Counted from the first letter of the stretch, positions 22,690-39,763 are shown. The stretch: 64,000 nucleotides of DNA from Litomosoides sigmodontis (GCA_963070105.1 OY718806.1:2188865-2252864); one strand, 5' to 3'. Notes: generated by a model not told the origin, from the letters alone. A program made the numbers and translations.

Positions 22690-25600
22690 TTAACCGAGCC
22701 TTCCGTTGAGGGTAAAAGTTCTTCGCATCAGTTCTCGGAATATTAAAATGACCTCCTGGAAGAATAACTCGTAAGTTTTGTCCTAGGAAAAATTACCAAT
22801 TTACTAAATTTTGAATTGTGTTTGCAATTTTTATCGAAAATGTAACAATGAACTTACTCTTTTAATTTTACCCAAGACAGAAGCATTTTCTTGTGCTCTG
22901 CGAGAAAGGTACGGTAAGACTTCATCGATCGGCCCGTAGGGTACATATTTGTACACCGAATAACCGGCATTTGCGAGTGAATATGAAACCTGAAATGTCC
23001 AACACTAAGAAAATGCTAACTTTAATGCACCAGAGGTCATTTTTCCCTTTGGTGGTGACACTTCATCACCTCTTAATATAGGCTTTTCGAAGTTGGCTTT
23101 CAGGACAACAACGCCAGCAAAACAGTTCGTATTGAACGTCTAGAACGTTGACGGATTCATCGCAAGCAAACAGTCTCATCATAATCCCTTCCATTTACAA
23201 CAATATAAAGATTAGGAAGAATATAACTAGCATAATCTGGGAGAACTGTATAATTAATCTACCTGATCGCACATTCCATAAAGCTGCCCAAAAGAGACGA
23301 TTTCACTGGATGGAGATATTTTAGCCTTACGCATCATTTCAATAACCTGTTTAATGCTTTGCTCATTGTGTGTAGCAGCCATTACCGATATGCTACCAGG
23401 ACTTCTTTCCTGACATTCCTTTATCATCCTTTGCATCACCCGATTATACATCTCTGCTGTTGCCTAAAACAAAATAAAACTTGTCGCAACTGTTAATTCC
23501 AAAAAAAAATTATCGTCAAGTTTTGAACACCTTTACAACGAACAGGAAGAGCTCAGAAACATCAAATTTTTACTTCAATATTCGCATTGATTGGGTCATT
23601 GTAATTTAGATCAGCAGCACGTTGCCTTTCTTGTTCTGCATACGCACCGCGAACAACTTTACATCCGAATCGGAAATCTTCCCGTTTGGCCAAATGTAAA
23701 TCCAATTCAACGTCTCTTAAGCAACTCTTCAAATATGCTTGATAAGTGCTAAAAACTAAAGTGTTTTCTTTGTTGTACCTGAAATCAAATAAGTTGAAAG
23801 AAATATGAAATCAATTCATTCATGTATGCAGATTTCTTTTCAAGCATTTCGGTTATCCAAACTGCATTTCCTCAAATTGTTATATTTCTGAAACAAAACC
23901 TGGTGATCACTAAAAAGGCCTTTTAAAATTTTAATTTATCCCCATATTAAATTTGTTATTCCCCCCACAGATTTTGGAAAAAAGTGTTAATCAATTGACT
24001 AGTAATTAAAACTATATCCAACTTTCGCATCATTGTCATTGCTAGTTTCGAAATGGCTGGCTGAAAATAGGTTTGCTCAGCATCAATTACTGTACACAAA
24101 TTATACTTCTTTCCATACTCAATTGTTCGTGCAATACGATTTACCATATTGGCAGTCTGAAAAGAATTCCCATTTTCAGCACAAAATTTTTCGACGTTCA
24201 TTACTGTCGTGTATATCGGTCCAAACACATATGTTGAATGAGCAAATTAAAGGTTTACTTCTTGAGATTCGGTTTCCGTTAAGCAACTCAATAACGATTC
24301 CATTTTCTTCGTCTTCGCATTGTACACCTGATAAAAGGAAATAAAATAAGTTTTCTAAAGTTAATGCTTATTTACTGAAATTTCTATGTAATGTCAGAGT
24401 ATCGGTATACGTAGTGTTGCTTGCGAACTACTTTAAAAACAGCGATAACGTTTGCAGATAACGGATTCATATCTTATTCTTTTTTGGATTATTTACAATA
24501 AGCAAGAATATTTGATAATTTTATCGCTAATAATGTCTAAATTCAAGTGTAAATGACTTTTTTTCCACGAACTAAAACATCAGCTGTTAAATTACCTGAA
24601 AGATCTGATCGGAATGATTGTATTCCTTGATAAGTTTACGCCAATCGTAAAGGTTACCAAACGCTTTCACGTTGAAATCCACTGTTTTCAACCATTTCTG
24701 CATCATGGTTTCATCTATTTGAATACCGTGATTCTAAATGCCGACAATGCAATGATCAGAAAAAACTTAACCGGTACAAATTTCAAATAAATTTAAAACT
24801 TCAAATGAAATTTTCAAAAAACAAAAAAACACTTCAAAATATTCGCATGTTTTGGAGAATGCTGAACACAAACAAAAACCTTCGTCTTCATCAAAAATTC
24901 TTCATTTTTGATTTTGTCAAGCAGAAGGTCCTCCCATAACGGGCTGACCAATGTCTTGTAGAAATTATTTGACTGTACTATTAAATCCGTTAATTTCACG
25001 AGCAACTGTGGTCTGAAATATAAGATATACTTTGAAAGAGAATAAAAGTTCCAAAATGTATAGACGGAGCAAGAGTTTGGTTCGCTATGAAGTTTTTGTT
25101 AAACTGAATGTAATCACAACTTTCATAGATTAAATTGAAAAAAAAACACAACACACCTTCCCAGAGCTGTTAATTTGACGCAATTAATTGCAGAAGTGCC
25201 AACTGATGAAGTTGCTGCATCTACACCGGCACAAAAAACGTCACAGTTTTTGTCAAACTGAACTTCCTTTTTAGACGAGTTGTTTCTAAAACGTTACAGT
25301 TAGAAAGAGTTAGAATGATGGATAATTGTTATATCTCACTGAAAATAAAACTAATTTTGATAACCCTGGAATAAGGTGTATTAATACCATTGTACGAGGT
25401 ATCTTTTCTGAAGGCTGTAAACTCAAACATTTTTACAGTCAAATTCTGCAAAAAAAAAATTTCTTGAAGGAAAACTAACAGATATTCTTCCAAATTGATG
25501 GCTTCTTAGTATACTATTCATAATTAAACTGTAAATTAGGATCAGTACTTATTTAGGGAACATTAGAGGTAAGGAATGATGATGAAATTTAACTACCTCA

Positions 25601-27254
25601 TTTATTTTATAAATGAGATAACTCCTGCCATTAATGCCAAAAAATTGCAATATTGTATTTCAGTTTTCAAAGGAAACTTAAAATAAACCTGCTACTAACA
25701 AAATCTTTACGATAATCAGCTGCACAAAATTCTCCTGCTTTTTCCATTGTTGCACTGTCAACAACACTACCCACTTTCTGCAGTTAAAATTTAAATTTAA
25801 ACTATAAATCAGTAACGGTCGACACAGTGGATAATGAATATTCATAAAATCAGTAAAATCCTAACAATTTCCCTTTAATTGTTTAAAATCAAACTTTAAT
25901 TCGCACTTTATCTTCAACTGTTCCCTTTGCACTTTTTTCTCCAGCATTATTCGAAGAAATATCCGATTCAACGCAGTAATCCAAAATTGATTTCATTCCA
26001 CACTTCTTCAGCCTTTTCATCGTCTCTTGCACCTTTAGAATAAAAATTTTTTAAAATTCCCAACTTTATAAACAAGTTAAAAAAAATTCAAATTCAAATT
26101 ATCATTTGAGTAAACCAATGTTCCTGAAATTTCGTAAAATCAAATTTCATTTTGAAATGATCTAAAGAATTTATTGCTAGAAACATTTCAAAATACAGAT
26201 AATTACTAGTACAATCCTCCGTCCCTCCTCCTTCCTTTTTTTTAGAATGGAATTTCAGAAAAAGCAAATATTGGAATGATAAGCAAATATGATTTCCCAT
26301 AAAATTTTTTTACTTGCATTTTATGCATTTCTGTACTTTTTTTGCTTTTGTATTTCCATATTTTTCATAAATTTATCACAAATTACCTCACTTATCGTTT
26401 CACCGCCGACAAATTGTCCGAAAAATGTTAATTTCAAAAGTTTAGTGTAGAATTTCTCACCAAATACTTTTTTCAAACCAATCATTAGCCGTTCCTCTCT
26501 CTTCCTTAATGCGGGCACTGTGCAAAGAGGAAGTATAATAAGGCCACGAATTAATTCACTTGTTTTTTTGCCCTGCAAAAAAAAGACTTCTGATATAACA
26601 GAATTTTAAAATTTTAAACTTCAGAATTTCACCAATTAATAATAATAATATAAATATTGGAAGAACGATTTCCTATGAAAGTCTCGCTCCTAAGCATTAA
26701 CGCCCACAATACATTTCCTACTTATTTTTCCTGTTTGACTTTATTTTTAAAATATCTTTAGACAGAGGATTATGAAAGGAAAAGAGTGCGGGAGAGAAAG
26801 ATGGGAAGGGAGAAAGAGGGATAAACACAAACACTACTTTAAAAGCAATTTTTGTGCTTTTGAAGTCCAAATCCAATTTACTGTAACATTCTTCGGCCTC
26901 ATCGATATTTACGGTGGGTGCCTGTGATGATACATTTGATGATGTCATCCTGCAAAATAATTCAATCATAATCAATAACAAACTGCCGCCCAGTCTAATC
27001 TATGAATATTTATACAGGTCTTAAAGCAAAAAGTTTTCTTTTAAGAAAATTTTAATAAAGAAATCAAAAAAACACTGTTTAAAGATCATAAATTTGATGA
27101 TGGCATCGTATGCGACAAAACAAACAAATAAATAAAAATAAAATTTAAAAATGTTGTCAAAAAAAGGTGCATACCGATATGACAGATGAATCAACGATCT
27201 AAAATTTGATGATAGTGAAGTGAAAGTGTTTGGACGTAATAGTAATGTTGGCAT
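22690..27254 (-). CDS. Proline dehydrogenase, mitochondrial (PRODH)
   Basis: Fourteen exons, from the start: 27254-27175, 26949-26838, 26572-26387, 26032-25895, 25777-25689, 25285-25157, 25012-24880, 24733-24596, 24327-24259, 24156-24023, 23778-23574, 23463-23263, 22989-22858, 22782-22690. They join in phase to 612 residues, normal for animal PRODH. The FAD enzyme of the inner membrane oxidises proline to pyrroline-5-carboxylate. The N-terminus ([20 protein letters not shown]) looks like a mitochondrial presequence. Family motifs follow in order: [96 protein letters not shown] and YLSRRAQEN (about 565-573), whose arginines bind the substrate carboxylate. Open stretches near 25445-25320 and 26100 are not exons because they break the phase or the alignment. 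The gene lies tail to tail with the glycine C-acetyltransferase. Confidence 0.94.
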
Positions 27255-27770
27255 TTTCTTTTTCTCCAAAAGAAAAAAAAGAAGATGTAGATATGATCGG
27301 ATGGAGTGACAGCTGAAGATTAGCAAATTAGAGTTATTCTATCGAACAAATAAACCTGAAAAAGGAAAACAAATTTTTAACTTCTCAATATCTAAAACTA
27401 ATTATATCCCATTCTACTGGAAAATAAAACAAAATGTTTCGAATTGTAAAATGTGATCTAAATTAAATTATTTAGCAATATCATTGTAAAATCGACAAGA
27501 AAAATCAAAATCAAATAATTGAAATTGTTGCTGTGCAAAAATTAATTAATCGTAAAATTTGTTACATTCCAACAATAATTTAAGCAACATCCTAATTACA
27601 ATTGTCATCAATCATTGTGTGAAAAGGAAAAAAGAAAGAACGATCGCACATGCATTTAACTATAGAATATTGTCAAGAATTAAATTTCACGCTTAAATAA
27701 GCATTATTATTAAAATGCATCACCCACCCACGTGAATTTTTTTTATACGATGACGTAAACGTCTAGAGAC

Positions 27771-27820
27771 ACACACGCACATACATACACACACATACAC
27801 ACATGCACACACACACACAT

Positions 27821-27913
<93 letters not shown>

Positions 27914-27919
27914 CACACA
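27771..27919. repeat. (CA)n microsatellite
   Basis: About 150 bases of CA repeat with a pure core from about 27822 to 27910 and CATG/CATA interruptions at both ends. Confidence 0.95.
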
Positions 27920-28323
27920 TTATGTCACTCTTGCAAAAATTTCCCTATCTACACCTTCTACAGCTGCAGCGATAACGACAACATGCACCGTTGTACTATA
28001 GCAACTCCTCTCCCCTCTCCCTCTCACTCCCACCTTGGAGAGGGCGGTAGTACATCGATATGCATTTGCCTATAAATAGGCAGAAGCGCTTCATTTTTTC
28101 TACGGAGTATATGAGATTGTGTGAGGCACATTTTTCATGAATAAGTAAGCGGTAGTACTTTGGAGGAGAATTAAAATGCAAATGATGGATGGGTAGGATG
28201 GTTCATATCATATCACATACCGTTTTCCTTTACCATTTTTATTAAATTGAAAATCATATTCTGATAAGGGATGATGACAGGAATGGTAGGAGAATTAATC
28301 GATCAGCGTATCTCTATGAGTTA

Positions 28324-28359
28324 CCTCTCTTTCTCCCTCTCCCTCTCTCTCTCTCTCTC
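28324..28359. repeat. (CT)n microsatellite
   Basis: CTCTCTTTCTCCCTCTCC followed by a pure CT run. Confidence 0.9.
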
Positions 28360-28698
28360 ATTTTATCGTAATGAAAAATGAAGATGAATGAAAAATTATA
28401 GGAAAATCAAATTTTAATTTACGAAAATTTACAAGGATTGATTAAGTGCTTATTTTGATTGCTTACAACTTGCAATGAATAAATTTTACCAAAAGGAAAA
28501 AAAATAAATAAATAAATGAAAATTTTCAAATGAACATTTTACATAATAATTTAACAGTTGTAAAACATTTAATTTTTAATGATATGAAGGTTCTCAAAAA
28601 TCAAAATTTTTAGTTTAAAAAAATGAAATACACCCATAAATGACGTAATTTGCCAAAATATCTTTTGTTGCGAAATGTTCCATTTCGCTCGGGTCACT

Positions 28699-28700
<2 letters not shown>

Positions 28701-28738
<38 letters not shown>

Positions 28739-28780
28739 ACATACCACACACACACACTCACACACACACACACACTCACA
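28701..28780. repeat. (CA)n microsatellite
   Basis: CA repeat with CACTCA and ATACCA interruptions, upstream of the MAP kinase kinase gene. Confidence 0.92.
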
Positions 28781-29456
28781 ACAAGAGAAAAAATGAGTGA
28801 ATAGAAAGTGCACCATCTCTCGTCATCCTATCTGTCGATCAATCGATCAACTTCATAACACGTCGTTGCACCGCGGAAAAAAGCAAACATCAATCATTCC
28901 ACTCATTGAGCTCCTTTTGCTCTGTCACGTGTTCAATTTGCTCATTTGCAAAGTCTGAACAAAGTTTCATTTTTTTTTTCAAAAAAGTTTTCTTCCTTTG
29001 ATTATCGAAATGTGCGTAAATTAATCGCACAAAAAAAAGGGTGAAAAAAAGAACAAAAAAAAACAAACTTATCCATGTATGTATGTAGTATATTAGTGCT
29101 AGTAAACTGAAAGCAATTTACATGCATATTTTATAATATAACTAAAACTTTTTCTTTTTTTTCCCCTTACAACTAAACAGATGGTAATTTTATTTTTAAA
29201 CTTTTAATTTTTATATTCTAATATAACTTTGATTTCTTTAAACATTTCACAAATTTTTATCTACTTCAAAATATCATTAGACTTAATGGAATTTTTCTTT
29301 TCTATTTTACATATTTATCTATCTGAACTAAATTCCAAAAATTCATAAAATATTTTGTAATACAAAAAAAAAATCAAGTTTTCCTTTCTCATACCGATAC
29401 ACTCTGAGATTTATAATAGCATTTCAATCTTATCACTTATCAATCTAATTATTCAT

Positions 29457-29480
29457 AAATATATACATATGCACACATAC

Positions 29481-29513
<33 letters not shown>

Positions 29514-29640
29514 TAATAATATGAAGGTATGTTATATTAGAGCAAACAGTTATATATATACACACAGAGATGCATACAGACGTACGTCGCACAGACAGAC
29601 AGACACACGCACAAACATACACAACGCACACGTACAGACC
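29457..29640. repeat. Mixed CA/TA/CAGA repeat tract
   Basis: A CATACA/CACACA tract at 29463-29513 is followed, about 45 bases later, by ATATATACACACAGA and an ACAGACAGACAGACACA piece near 29591-29607. Confidence 0.8.
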
Positions 29641-29977
29641 GACATGTGTAGTGATCGATTTTCCTATCGATTTATAGACGAACGATTTTCATTTCAATGG
29701 CAAATGTGAGAGAATCTTTTCACGTGGATGCTTGCAATGGTACATCTTTTTTTTTTTGCTTCAATCTTTAAATTATTATTTTAATTAAAAAAAACGCTGA
29801 ATTGGATTTTATGGCAATAATTCTGATGGAATTAAATTAATTTACATTCATTCACTCTGAACTATATCATTGTTTTTTTTTGTTGGTAATTTTACTAAAA
29901 ATTGATTTATAATTTTTTGATTTCATAAATTTTCTTTAATTGAAAAATTCTGAATGCTAATTTTTGGCAGTGTTGAA

Positions 29978-32571
<2,594 letters not shown>

Positions 32572-33606
32572 ATTTAGCTTTTCTTTTCTCTATCGTAGTA
32601 TGTTTCTTGAAAAACAGAATTTTATGTTTCAAATTCTCAATAAAACAAAAAAAAATTAATTTGAATCAATTGGAAAAAATCGAATTTTTTCGTTAATTGG
32701 GAAAAAAGGTTCTTGGAAACGAATCTGAACTTATAAAATACTACGCTTTCTCACATACGGTGATTATTTATGTAATTCCATCTGTTTATAATGTTTATGA
32801 ACGGTGAAAATTCATGCCACTGTCCACTGTTGGTTTATTGGATTTTTCACTCGTGCATTACATTATCATTCATATTAGAATTTAGGAAATTTGATTTATG
32901 ATGAATATTTGCTACAATGCATAAAAGAGTTGTTTGACTTCTGAAGGGTGGTTAATTTGTTTTGTTCATCAAGCGATGTGTTTGAAATTGGGAATTGCAG
33001 TAAAAAGCAAGAGAGAAGGGATTGCTTTGTTTGTAGGTATTCTTCGGTATGGTAATAATGTATCATTGTTTCCTCTTTTGTTTCTTACCTTTCTTTCTTT
33101 TAATACATAGTTTGAGTATGTAATTTTTCACTTTGCAAATTATCCCTATTACTATTGATAAAAAATGTTAAATTTTTGATTTCGTAAGCAATATATTTCG
33201 AGTAATATCGAAAATGATTAAATGGGAAATTTGATTGACTTGTTGAGACATTTATTTGTTGGCAACTTAAAATTTTTAAAAATATAGCAATGAGAATATA
33301 CAGTGAAAAATGCGTAAATTATGTTGCACCTTTGCTCGCTGAACAGCTCGAAGTGGGGTCTTTCGTAGTGCTGCTATTAGAGAATAACTGTAATATTTAT
33401 TCAGGTGTATTTCATGCTTTTTAAAAACTTTGTTTCACTTTAACTTTTATATAGCAGTTTAGTTGAAATGATGTCACATATGAAGAGTGTAACAGTTGCT
33501 AGTTGGTCTCAGTTGTAAGCTTATTTTATAAAGTCTTAAACTTTGAGTTATTAATCATACTACTAGAGGACTTCTTTTTTTTCATGGTTTCGAATAAATA
33601 ACTTTA
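32572..33606. other. Spacer between two convergent genes
   Basis: Starts with the kinase 3' UTR (AATAAA at 32639-32644) and reaches the stop of the ABC transporter on the other strand. Otherwise AT-rich with no supported coding stretch. Confidence 0.65.
32639..32644 (+). terminator. Polyadenylation signal AATAAA of the MAP kinase kinase
   Basis: Sixty-eight bases after the stop codon and followed by A-rich sequence. Confidence 0.6.
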
Positions 33607-36600
33607 TTAGACGAATGGAAGAGTGCATACCTCGTTTTTGCTTATATCACTATCGAATGATAGTAAGATTTTGGAATCTATCGGACTCAGCCGGTATCTT
33701 CCTTGCCCGTCGTAATGCAAAAGGTGAGTGTGAAATCGCCTAAAATTGGTATTTCATTAAAGTTTGTATATATATATATACAAACATATATATATATATA
33801 TTTGTATATATATATATATATTTGATAAAAACACAACTGTAGCCTGTGACACTTTCAGCCTTCTCTTTTGAAAGAAAAATTCTCTCATTTCATACAAACA
33901 TGAAAAGTTAGGAAGTGAAAAATTTGTGACTTAAGAAATCCTCGAGCCATAAATGGTGGATACATTTACCGTAGGCTTGGTCGATGTGACACAGAGATGA
34001 GTGTAAATCCGGCATCTTTCATTGCTTGATAAATCAGTGCTTCAACATCTATCGATACTGCACTGGTACATTCATCCAGTAAGGCATACTTTGGCTGGTG
34101 GTAAAAAATCCGTGCTAGGCCTAATCGTTGTTTCTCACCACCTGATAGAACATCAGTCCATTCACGTTTGCTTTCAAAATCTATAATTTCGATCAGTGTT
34201 AAGATGTTGAAAAAGTTTTATAGTTTTTAAATTTCTTCTAAGAATTTAACTTTTTTTTTGACTTTTCTGAATTGTCTTACTATTAAATTTCCTCGCGCTC
34301 TTATCACTGTTTATGTGTGCGAAATATTTAAATCACAAACCTCCTTCACGCTTCACAAGATCACTTAAATGAACTGTTTTTAAAATGTCCATCAAAGCGC
34401 TATCCGTGATGCCCTTCTTTTGCATATCGACCAGGGTATCCGGGTAAATGATCTGTTTCGATTTCTTCGTTACTTATATATTAAATTCATGTAAAAACAA
34501 TAGTAGATTAGTAGTGATATATAATAGTAGTAAAAAAGATGAACTGAAAAGATAGGGTACGCAATGAAGATTGAAAGATTGATAGTGCTAAAAAAAATGT
34601 ACTGAAAATTAATTTTTCATCATTTTTCATATTGGCGAGGATGAGAAAAAATATATAGCAAAAGACTGAAACATAGAATCAAATCATTACATTATGATAA
34701 GTCAGAAGAGTCAGAAGTGATCAATCGATGCACAAGTTAACTTTTTTTTGGAATAATCAATTTTTCCGCTGAGATCTTTAATAAAATCTTTTTTTTTATG
34801 ATTAAAATAAATGGTAGATAAGCAGATATGAAATAAGTAGATGATAACTTCATGCATTCAACCTGATAGCTAATTTCTCGATATGAGATACATTTACCTA
34901 ATGCATGATAAAAATTACGTAAATAACCTGTTCTCTCAGATTTCCAAAGGTCATATATGGCCGTTGAGGTAGATAATACATTTCTGCTTTTGGTGGTAAT
35001 TCCAGTCGCCCACGATACACCGGCCATAAGCCACCGAGGATTCGAAACAGTGAACTTTTACCGCAACCATTTGGACCAGTAATGAATAAATGCATGCCGG
35101 CATGAATCTACATCAGTTGTATGTGATAATAGGAGAAAAATTAAATTCACTACAATTTCACAAAGGATTTTCCACTCTCGCCCTTTTTTCTTCTCTCTCT
35201 TTTTCTATCTTTACTTACTTTTGCAACAATTTTTCTAATGTTTGTTTTTTGTGATTTGACCATGAAATAATATGTTAAATGCATATCTGAATTATATTGA
35301 ATTTTCAATTAAAGAATTTACTCAAATTGAGGATGTTCCGAGTGTAAAGTAAATTACGTCAAATTGTATTCCTTTGTTGAATCTAGTAAAATGTAACGTT
35401 TATTTGGTGTAAGTTTAACAAACTCGGTTAAATTTTTGATTCGTAAAAACAATATCCTTTTGAAGTTTAAATTATTTGATTCAAGTTGTAGGCTTATTTT
35501 CTGTCAGTGAGATGAATTCAAATGTCTCTCACAAACCTCAATACTGAAATTGTTGACAATGACGTTGCCAGCTGGAGTAACAATGGGCACATTACATAAT
35601 CTTACAACACCATTTGTTTGAACAATTTTACCTGTAAATTTTTGAAATATATTATTATGAAAGAAATAAACAATTTAGCAATCGGAAATAGACAGTTTGT
35701 AATTTTTTTGCAATGCTGAAAATTGCTTATTTTTCCTTTGCAAACATTTCAAGTAACAATTTTTTTACTAACATAAACCGATATGCATGCATGATGAAGC
35801 AAGCAATTACCGCGTATTTCATGAGCACTGTACTGTTCCGCTTTATTTTCACTCAGATTTTTTAGACCTCCTTTTCGAATAAATTTTTGTTGTTTTACGT
35901 CTTCAAAAACTTTGAACATGTGATAGACACGTGAAGCGTACCCAAGCAATTCGATCACCTAATAATACGATAAATGAATTTTCCCCATAGCAAAGTTTAA
36001 TAAAAAAAAAAAAACAAGTTATTAGAAAATAAGTAAACGATGACCAAGATATTTTTTATGCAATTTAGTTTAAAAAAAAGATAATGAAAAAAGGTGAAAT
36101 CATAAAAACAATAAAAACTTGAAATGATTGCAACCTCTTTGTAGGAAACCATCAATTTTTCAGCAGCGCCCGCAATCACGCTCATTAAATTTTTTGCAGT
36201 CATAAAACGTCCTGTTCGATTTCCCACTTCTATTTCGGCTGAAAGTTCTAAGGTAAATAAAGATTGACCGATTGATTGATTGATTGATTGATTGGTCAGC
36301 ATGTTCAGCATAATATAGTTATTACGTTTGCATTGCATTAAAAAAAAAACTATTAAAGCATTTCATTTCCTCCAAGGTATTTTTAATCTATTACTATTAG
36401 TATTAGTATTATTACAATTGAATAAAATTTTCCATGCAAAATAATTGACATGTATGACTTACATGATGTTTTGGTGGATTTTTTGGTAAATAGTGGCGGT
36501 GCAATTATAATCATACCAGTTGCTGTCCACAAATATTTTAGTAAATATTGCTCCACCATAACATACGGTATCTTCTTACGGCAGATTAAATATGCATGAT

Positions 36601-39144
36601 GTTGAATGTTAGAAAATGCTTTTAACAGCGAAATTTTTTCAGTCTAAATATCTTCCATTTTACATGTTAGCATGCATTAAGCTATTCTATTTTTCACTAC
36701 ATGAATAACTAATAAATTTAGTGTAAAATTCAAAATATAAAAATGTCGATGTGCTAAGTGTACGCATTGCAATATGTTTCATTTACCATAATTTTAAAAT
36801 GTGTTACACTAATATGAATGAAAATAATCATTTTATGCCTGACCTCATGACCTCTGTAAAGCGCAACTTCCTCAGAATTCGCAATAAGATTTGAATGTAG
36901 GAAACGCAGGTCACCTTTCTTCTTTGACTCTTCCGATAGCAATTCGTTAAAGCTGTCAGCAAAAAAAAATTAAGAAATAATGCTGTAGTTAATGTGAATT
37001 ATCGATTGTTAGAAGATTTATTTGAATATTATGGATGTTGACAGAAAAAAAAAAGAAAAAAAAAAGAGGTTTGTTAAAGTGCTCACTTAGGCGATATGTA
37101 TTGTAGCAATCCGGCAGTACTCATTAGGACGCTAGGACCAATGATAATCAGAATGAATATACCTGGACCTAATTTAGCTCGCCATGATTTATATATCAAT
37201 GTTAATCTGGAATTAAATCCTAAATTATCAAACAAATTATTTAACTAATACTAGTGATATTGGCAGCATGCAAGAAAATTTTTTTCAAATCTTAAAATTT
37301 TAAATGTATTTTATGGCAAAAAATAAGTTTATAAAAATAAAAAAAAAAAGAAAAAAACAACGATGAAAAAGATGAGAAAAAAAATACCCTACAAAAATGA
37401 TGTCAAAAAGCGGCTTAAGAATTAGTGAAAAGAGACGTGAAGTTGTTTGACAAAATGCCGCAATATCATCCGTCAAGCACTGATCAACATTTTTCAATCG
37501 TTCATCCAAACTATTTACATGATAATACGTGCAATCCTGAAAACACCTTTAATTCTGCGCTATTTTGGAGTGGAAAAATGCAAAATTCTGTTTTGATAGA
37601 AAAATTATTTATTTTTCTTGGAAAATATTTAGAATTAAGATGTGAAATTATTTAATAGATATAGCTATGTGAGCAATGCAGCTTTTTTAGCGAAATAAAT
37701 TTCGGCGATACGACACAGAATTGAATGTGCATGACAAATGTAGTAGTTGAAAAAGAAAAATTTTTGATTTCTTTTTGAAAAAAAAAAAAAAGATGTTTAA
37801 TTGAAAATAAACCGATAAATATTTGTTGTAAGCGTGTTGAGTGAGGCGAGCGCGAAATGCTATGGCAACATAACCTTCCATAAATCTAAAACAGCTGGAT
37901 AATTGATAAAATTTTGTTAATTTGAAATTATTTATTTGCATGTAAATTGTCACATTTTTATTTTCACCATTAGATGAAAAAAAAAAGGGATGATTTAGTT
38001 TCCGCCATTTCTTGCGATAATAAATTGGTTGCTTTTTTTTTTAAAGCAATAAAAAAAAGCTCTCCGTTAACCTCATTAAATTTTAACAACTTTTTTGTTG
38101 CTACCAGATTTAATCACATTCAATTATTTCATTTTTCTCCAGGTATTAATTGATTGGAAAATTATAATCAAACTTTTGCCTAACATTGTCAGGACGAATT
38201 TGCTATCATTGTCAGTCACAAACTATGTTGACAAAAAGTTTGAGATAAAATACTAATAAATTATCGCAATCAAATCATTGAGCTTTTACAGATAAAAGCA
38301 AAAAAAGAAAAGAAATGGAAAAGATAAATTGATAACACACTTAATCATACTGTTTACAAACGCTGCCGGCAATGCTATCAGAAACCATTTGATAAGATGT
38401 CGGATAAATGCAGTGGATCTTTTTTCGACAATTGTCCGAATTAGATGACCTTCTAGGGATGCTACATAAATCGACAATAATGTCCTTGACAGTAAGACGA
38501 CGGTGTACAATGCTAAATTTTAGGAAAACACTGATTTCACTGTTACTGAAACATTTTTTTTCTGTCATTAATTAATCAATGACTTATTGACTTAAATTAG
38601 AAATTTGTAAATTAATTAAAATTTGATAATAGAAATGGGGGAAAAAAATTGCTAAACTTACCAACAAGTAATGTTTCCTTACATCTAAAACGTGGAATAA
38701 TAATTTTTAGCAAAAAATAAAGCTTGTAGAGAAGTTTTGCACGCGTCGTACTACTGTACCACTTTGATAATTTCCATCGTATATTATTTTTTTGTTCCAA
38801 ATTTGTTGATGATGGAACTATAAATAGACATTATCAATTTTCGTTATCATTTAAAGCAATCATACACTGTATATATCAGTGTGCTCATTTCAATCACTAA
38901 ATAATAAACTGATTAGCTTAAAATAGCATTTTCATTAATAAAATGGTCGGTCATCTAGTCACTTTTTTTTACTTCAAATTTAAAAAGCAAAAAAAAGCAG
39001 ACAGAAAGAAGAATCACCTCGTTTTCTAGCAATATTTACAAATGCTACAGCAAAAAGCACTGAAGCAATTGTTGTAGCACCATAAAATAAATGATTTATT
39101 GAAGTGTTGCTAGAAACAGGCTGAAATTTGGACAATGCCGCCAT
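33607..39144 (-). CDS. Peroxisomal ABC half-transporter, ABCD1/ABCD2 (ALDP) type
   Basis: Fifteen exons, from the start: 39144-39018, 38817-38662, 38512-38341, 37885-37813, 37536-37388, 37206-37087, 36952-36844, 36643-36463, 36238-36135, 35958-35811, 35631-35537, 35107-34928, 34452-34341, 34180-33970, 33739-33607. They join in phase to 689 residues. The transmembrane half carries [53 protein letters not shown] and [18 protein letters not shown], all as in ALDP. The nucleotide-binding domain has Walker [10 protein letters not shown] (from 489), signature LSGGEKQR (587-594), Walker B ALLDE (608-612) and the switch His641. Such half-transporters dimerise and import very long chain acyl-CoA into peroxisomes. 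Matches favour ABCD1/2 over PMP70 ([20 protein letters not shown]). The exon 9 acceptor must be TTTCAG at 36239, since the upstream TTAG would create a stop. Confidence 0.94.
33767..33822. repeat. (AT)n-rich palindromic tract
   Basis: TATATATA runs arranged around CAAACATATATA and TTTGTATATATA, just beyond the last exon of the ABC transporter within its final intron. Confidence 0.8.
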
Positions 39145-39650
39145 TGTTTCATAAACATACGTTTATTCCAAATTGTTTGTGCTAAATAACAATAATTTCA
39201 ACAATAAATTAATCAATTTACATCAATAATTTATCAAAATCTTTTTAAATCAGTAATACTTTCAACAAATTGATAACACTTAAAATGGTATATGTATGCA
39301 AACGATGAACGATGAAATATACACGTTTAGCTAAAGTGAATAATTACAAAAGCAAAAAACAAAAAAAAAAATGAAAAAAAGCTCTATGTAACAAATTGGC
39401 AAAGAGCAAGAAAAAAAAAAATAATTGGGAAAAAAAATCGCATTGCCATCATCACAAATTCACATCTATTAAATGGAAAAAAAAAACAGGTTATCAAGTA
39501 ATTTCAAAAAACAAACCAAAAACACTTTTTCGTTTTAGCTGCAAGAACTGGAATGAAATACAGTAAAGTTCAGTGTAACAAACGTAATGCTTAGCAGCAG
39601 CTGGCAGAAATTTCAGCGATTGCAACGAAACGCAAATAAATAAATTAAAT

Positions 39651-39745
39651 ATATACATATACATATATGTATATATATAATATATACATATATATATATT
39701 ATATATTATATATATATATATTATTATATATAAATATAAGTATAT
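39651..39745. repeat. AT-rich (TA)n tract
   Basis: ATATACATATACATATATG followed by imperfect TATA repeats with self-complementary segments. Confidence 0.88.
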
Positions 39746-39763
39746 ATATACACATACACAGAG

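Larger units (their letters stand above)
27255..29977. other. Intergenic region between divergent genes, microsatellite-rich
   Basis: This 2.7 kb separates the start of proline dehydrogenase from the start of the MAP kinase kinase and so should hold both promoters. It contains CA/TG, CT and mixed CA/TA microsatellites (listed separately) and poly-A runs. The open stretches here are CA-repeat translations. No gene seen. Confidence 0.65.

Noticed and set aside
25320..25445. Open frame with [15 protein letters not shown] in the proline dehydrogenase locus, preceded by a good acceptor
   Set aside because: Including it breaks the match to PRODH; skipping it joins SSR directly to [13 protein letters not shown] in phase and aligns with the family.
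27720..28075. Long His/Thr or Cys/Val alternating frames on both strands
   Set aside because: They are translations of the CA/TG microsatellite.
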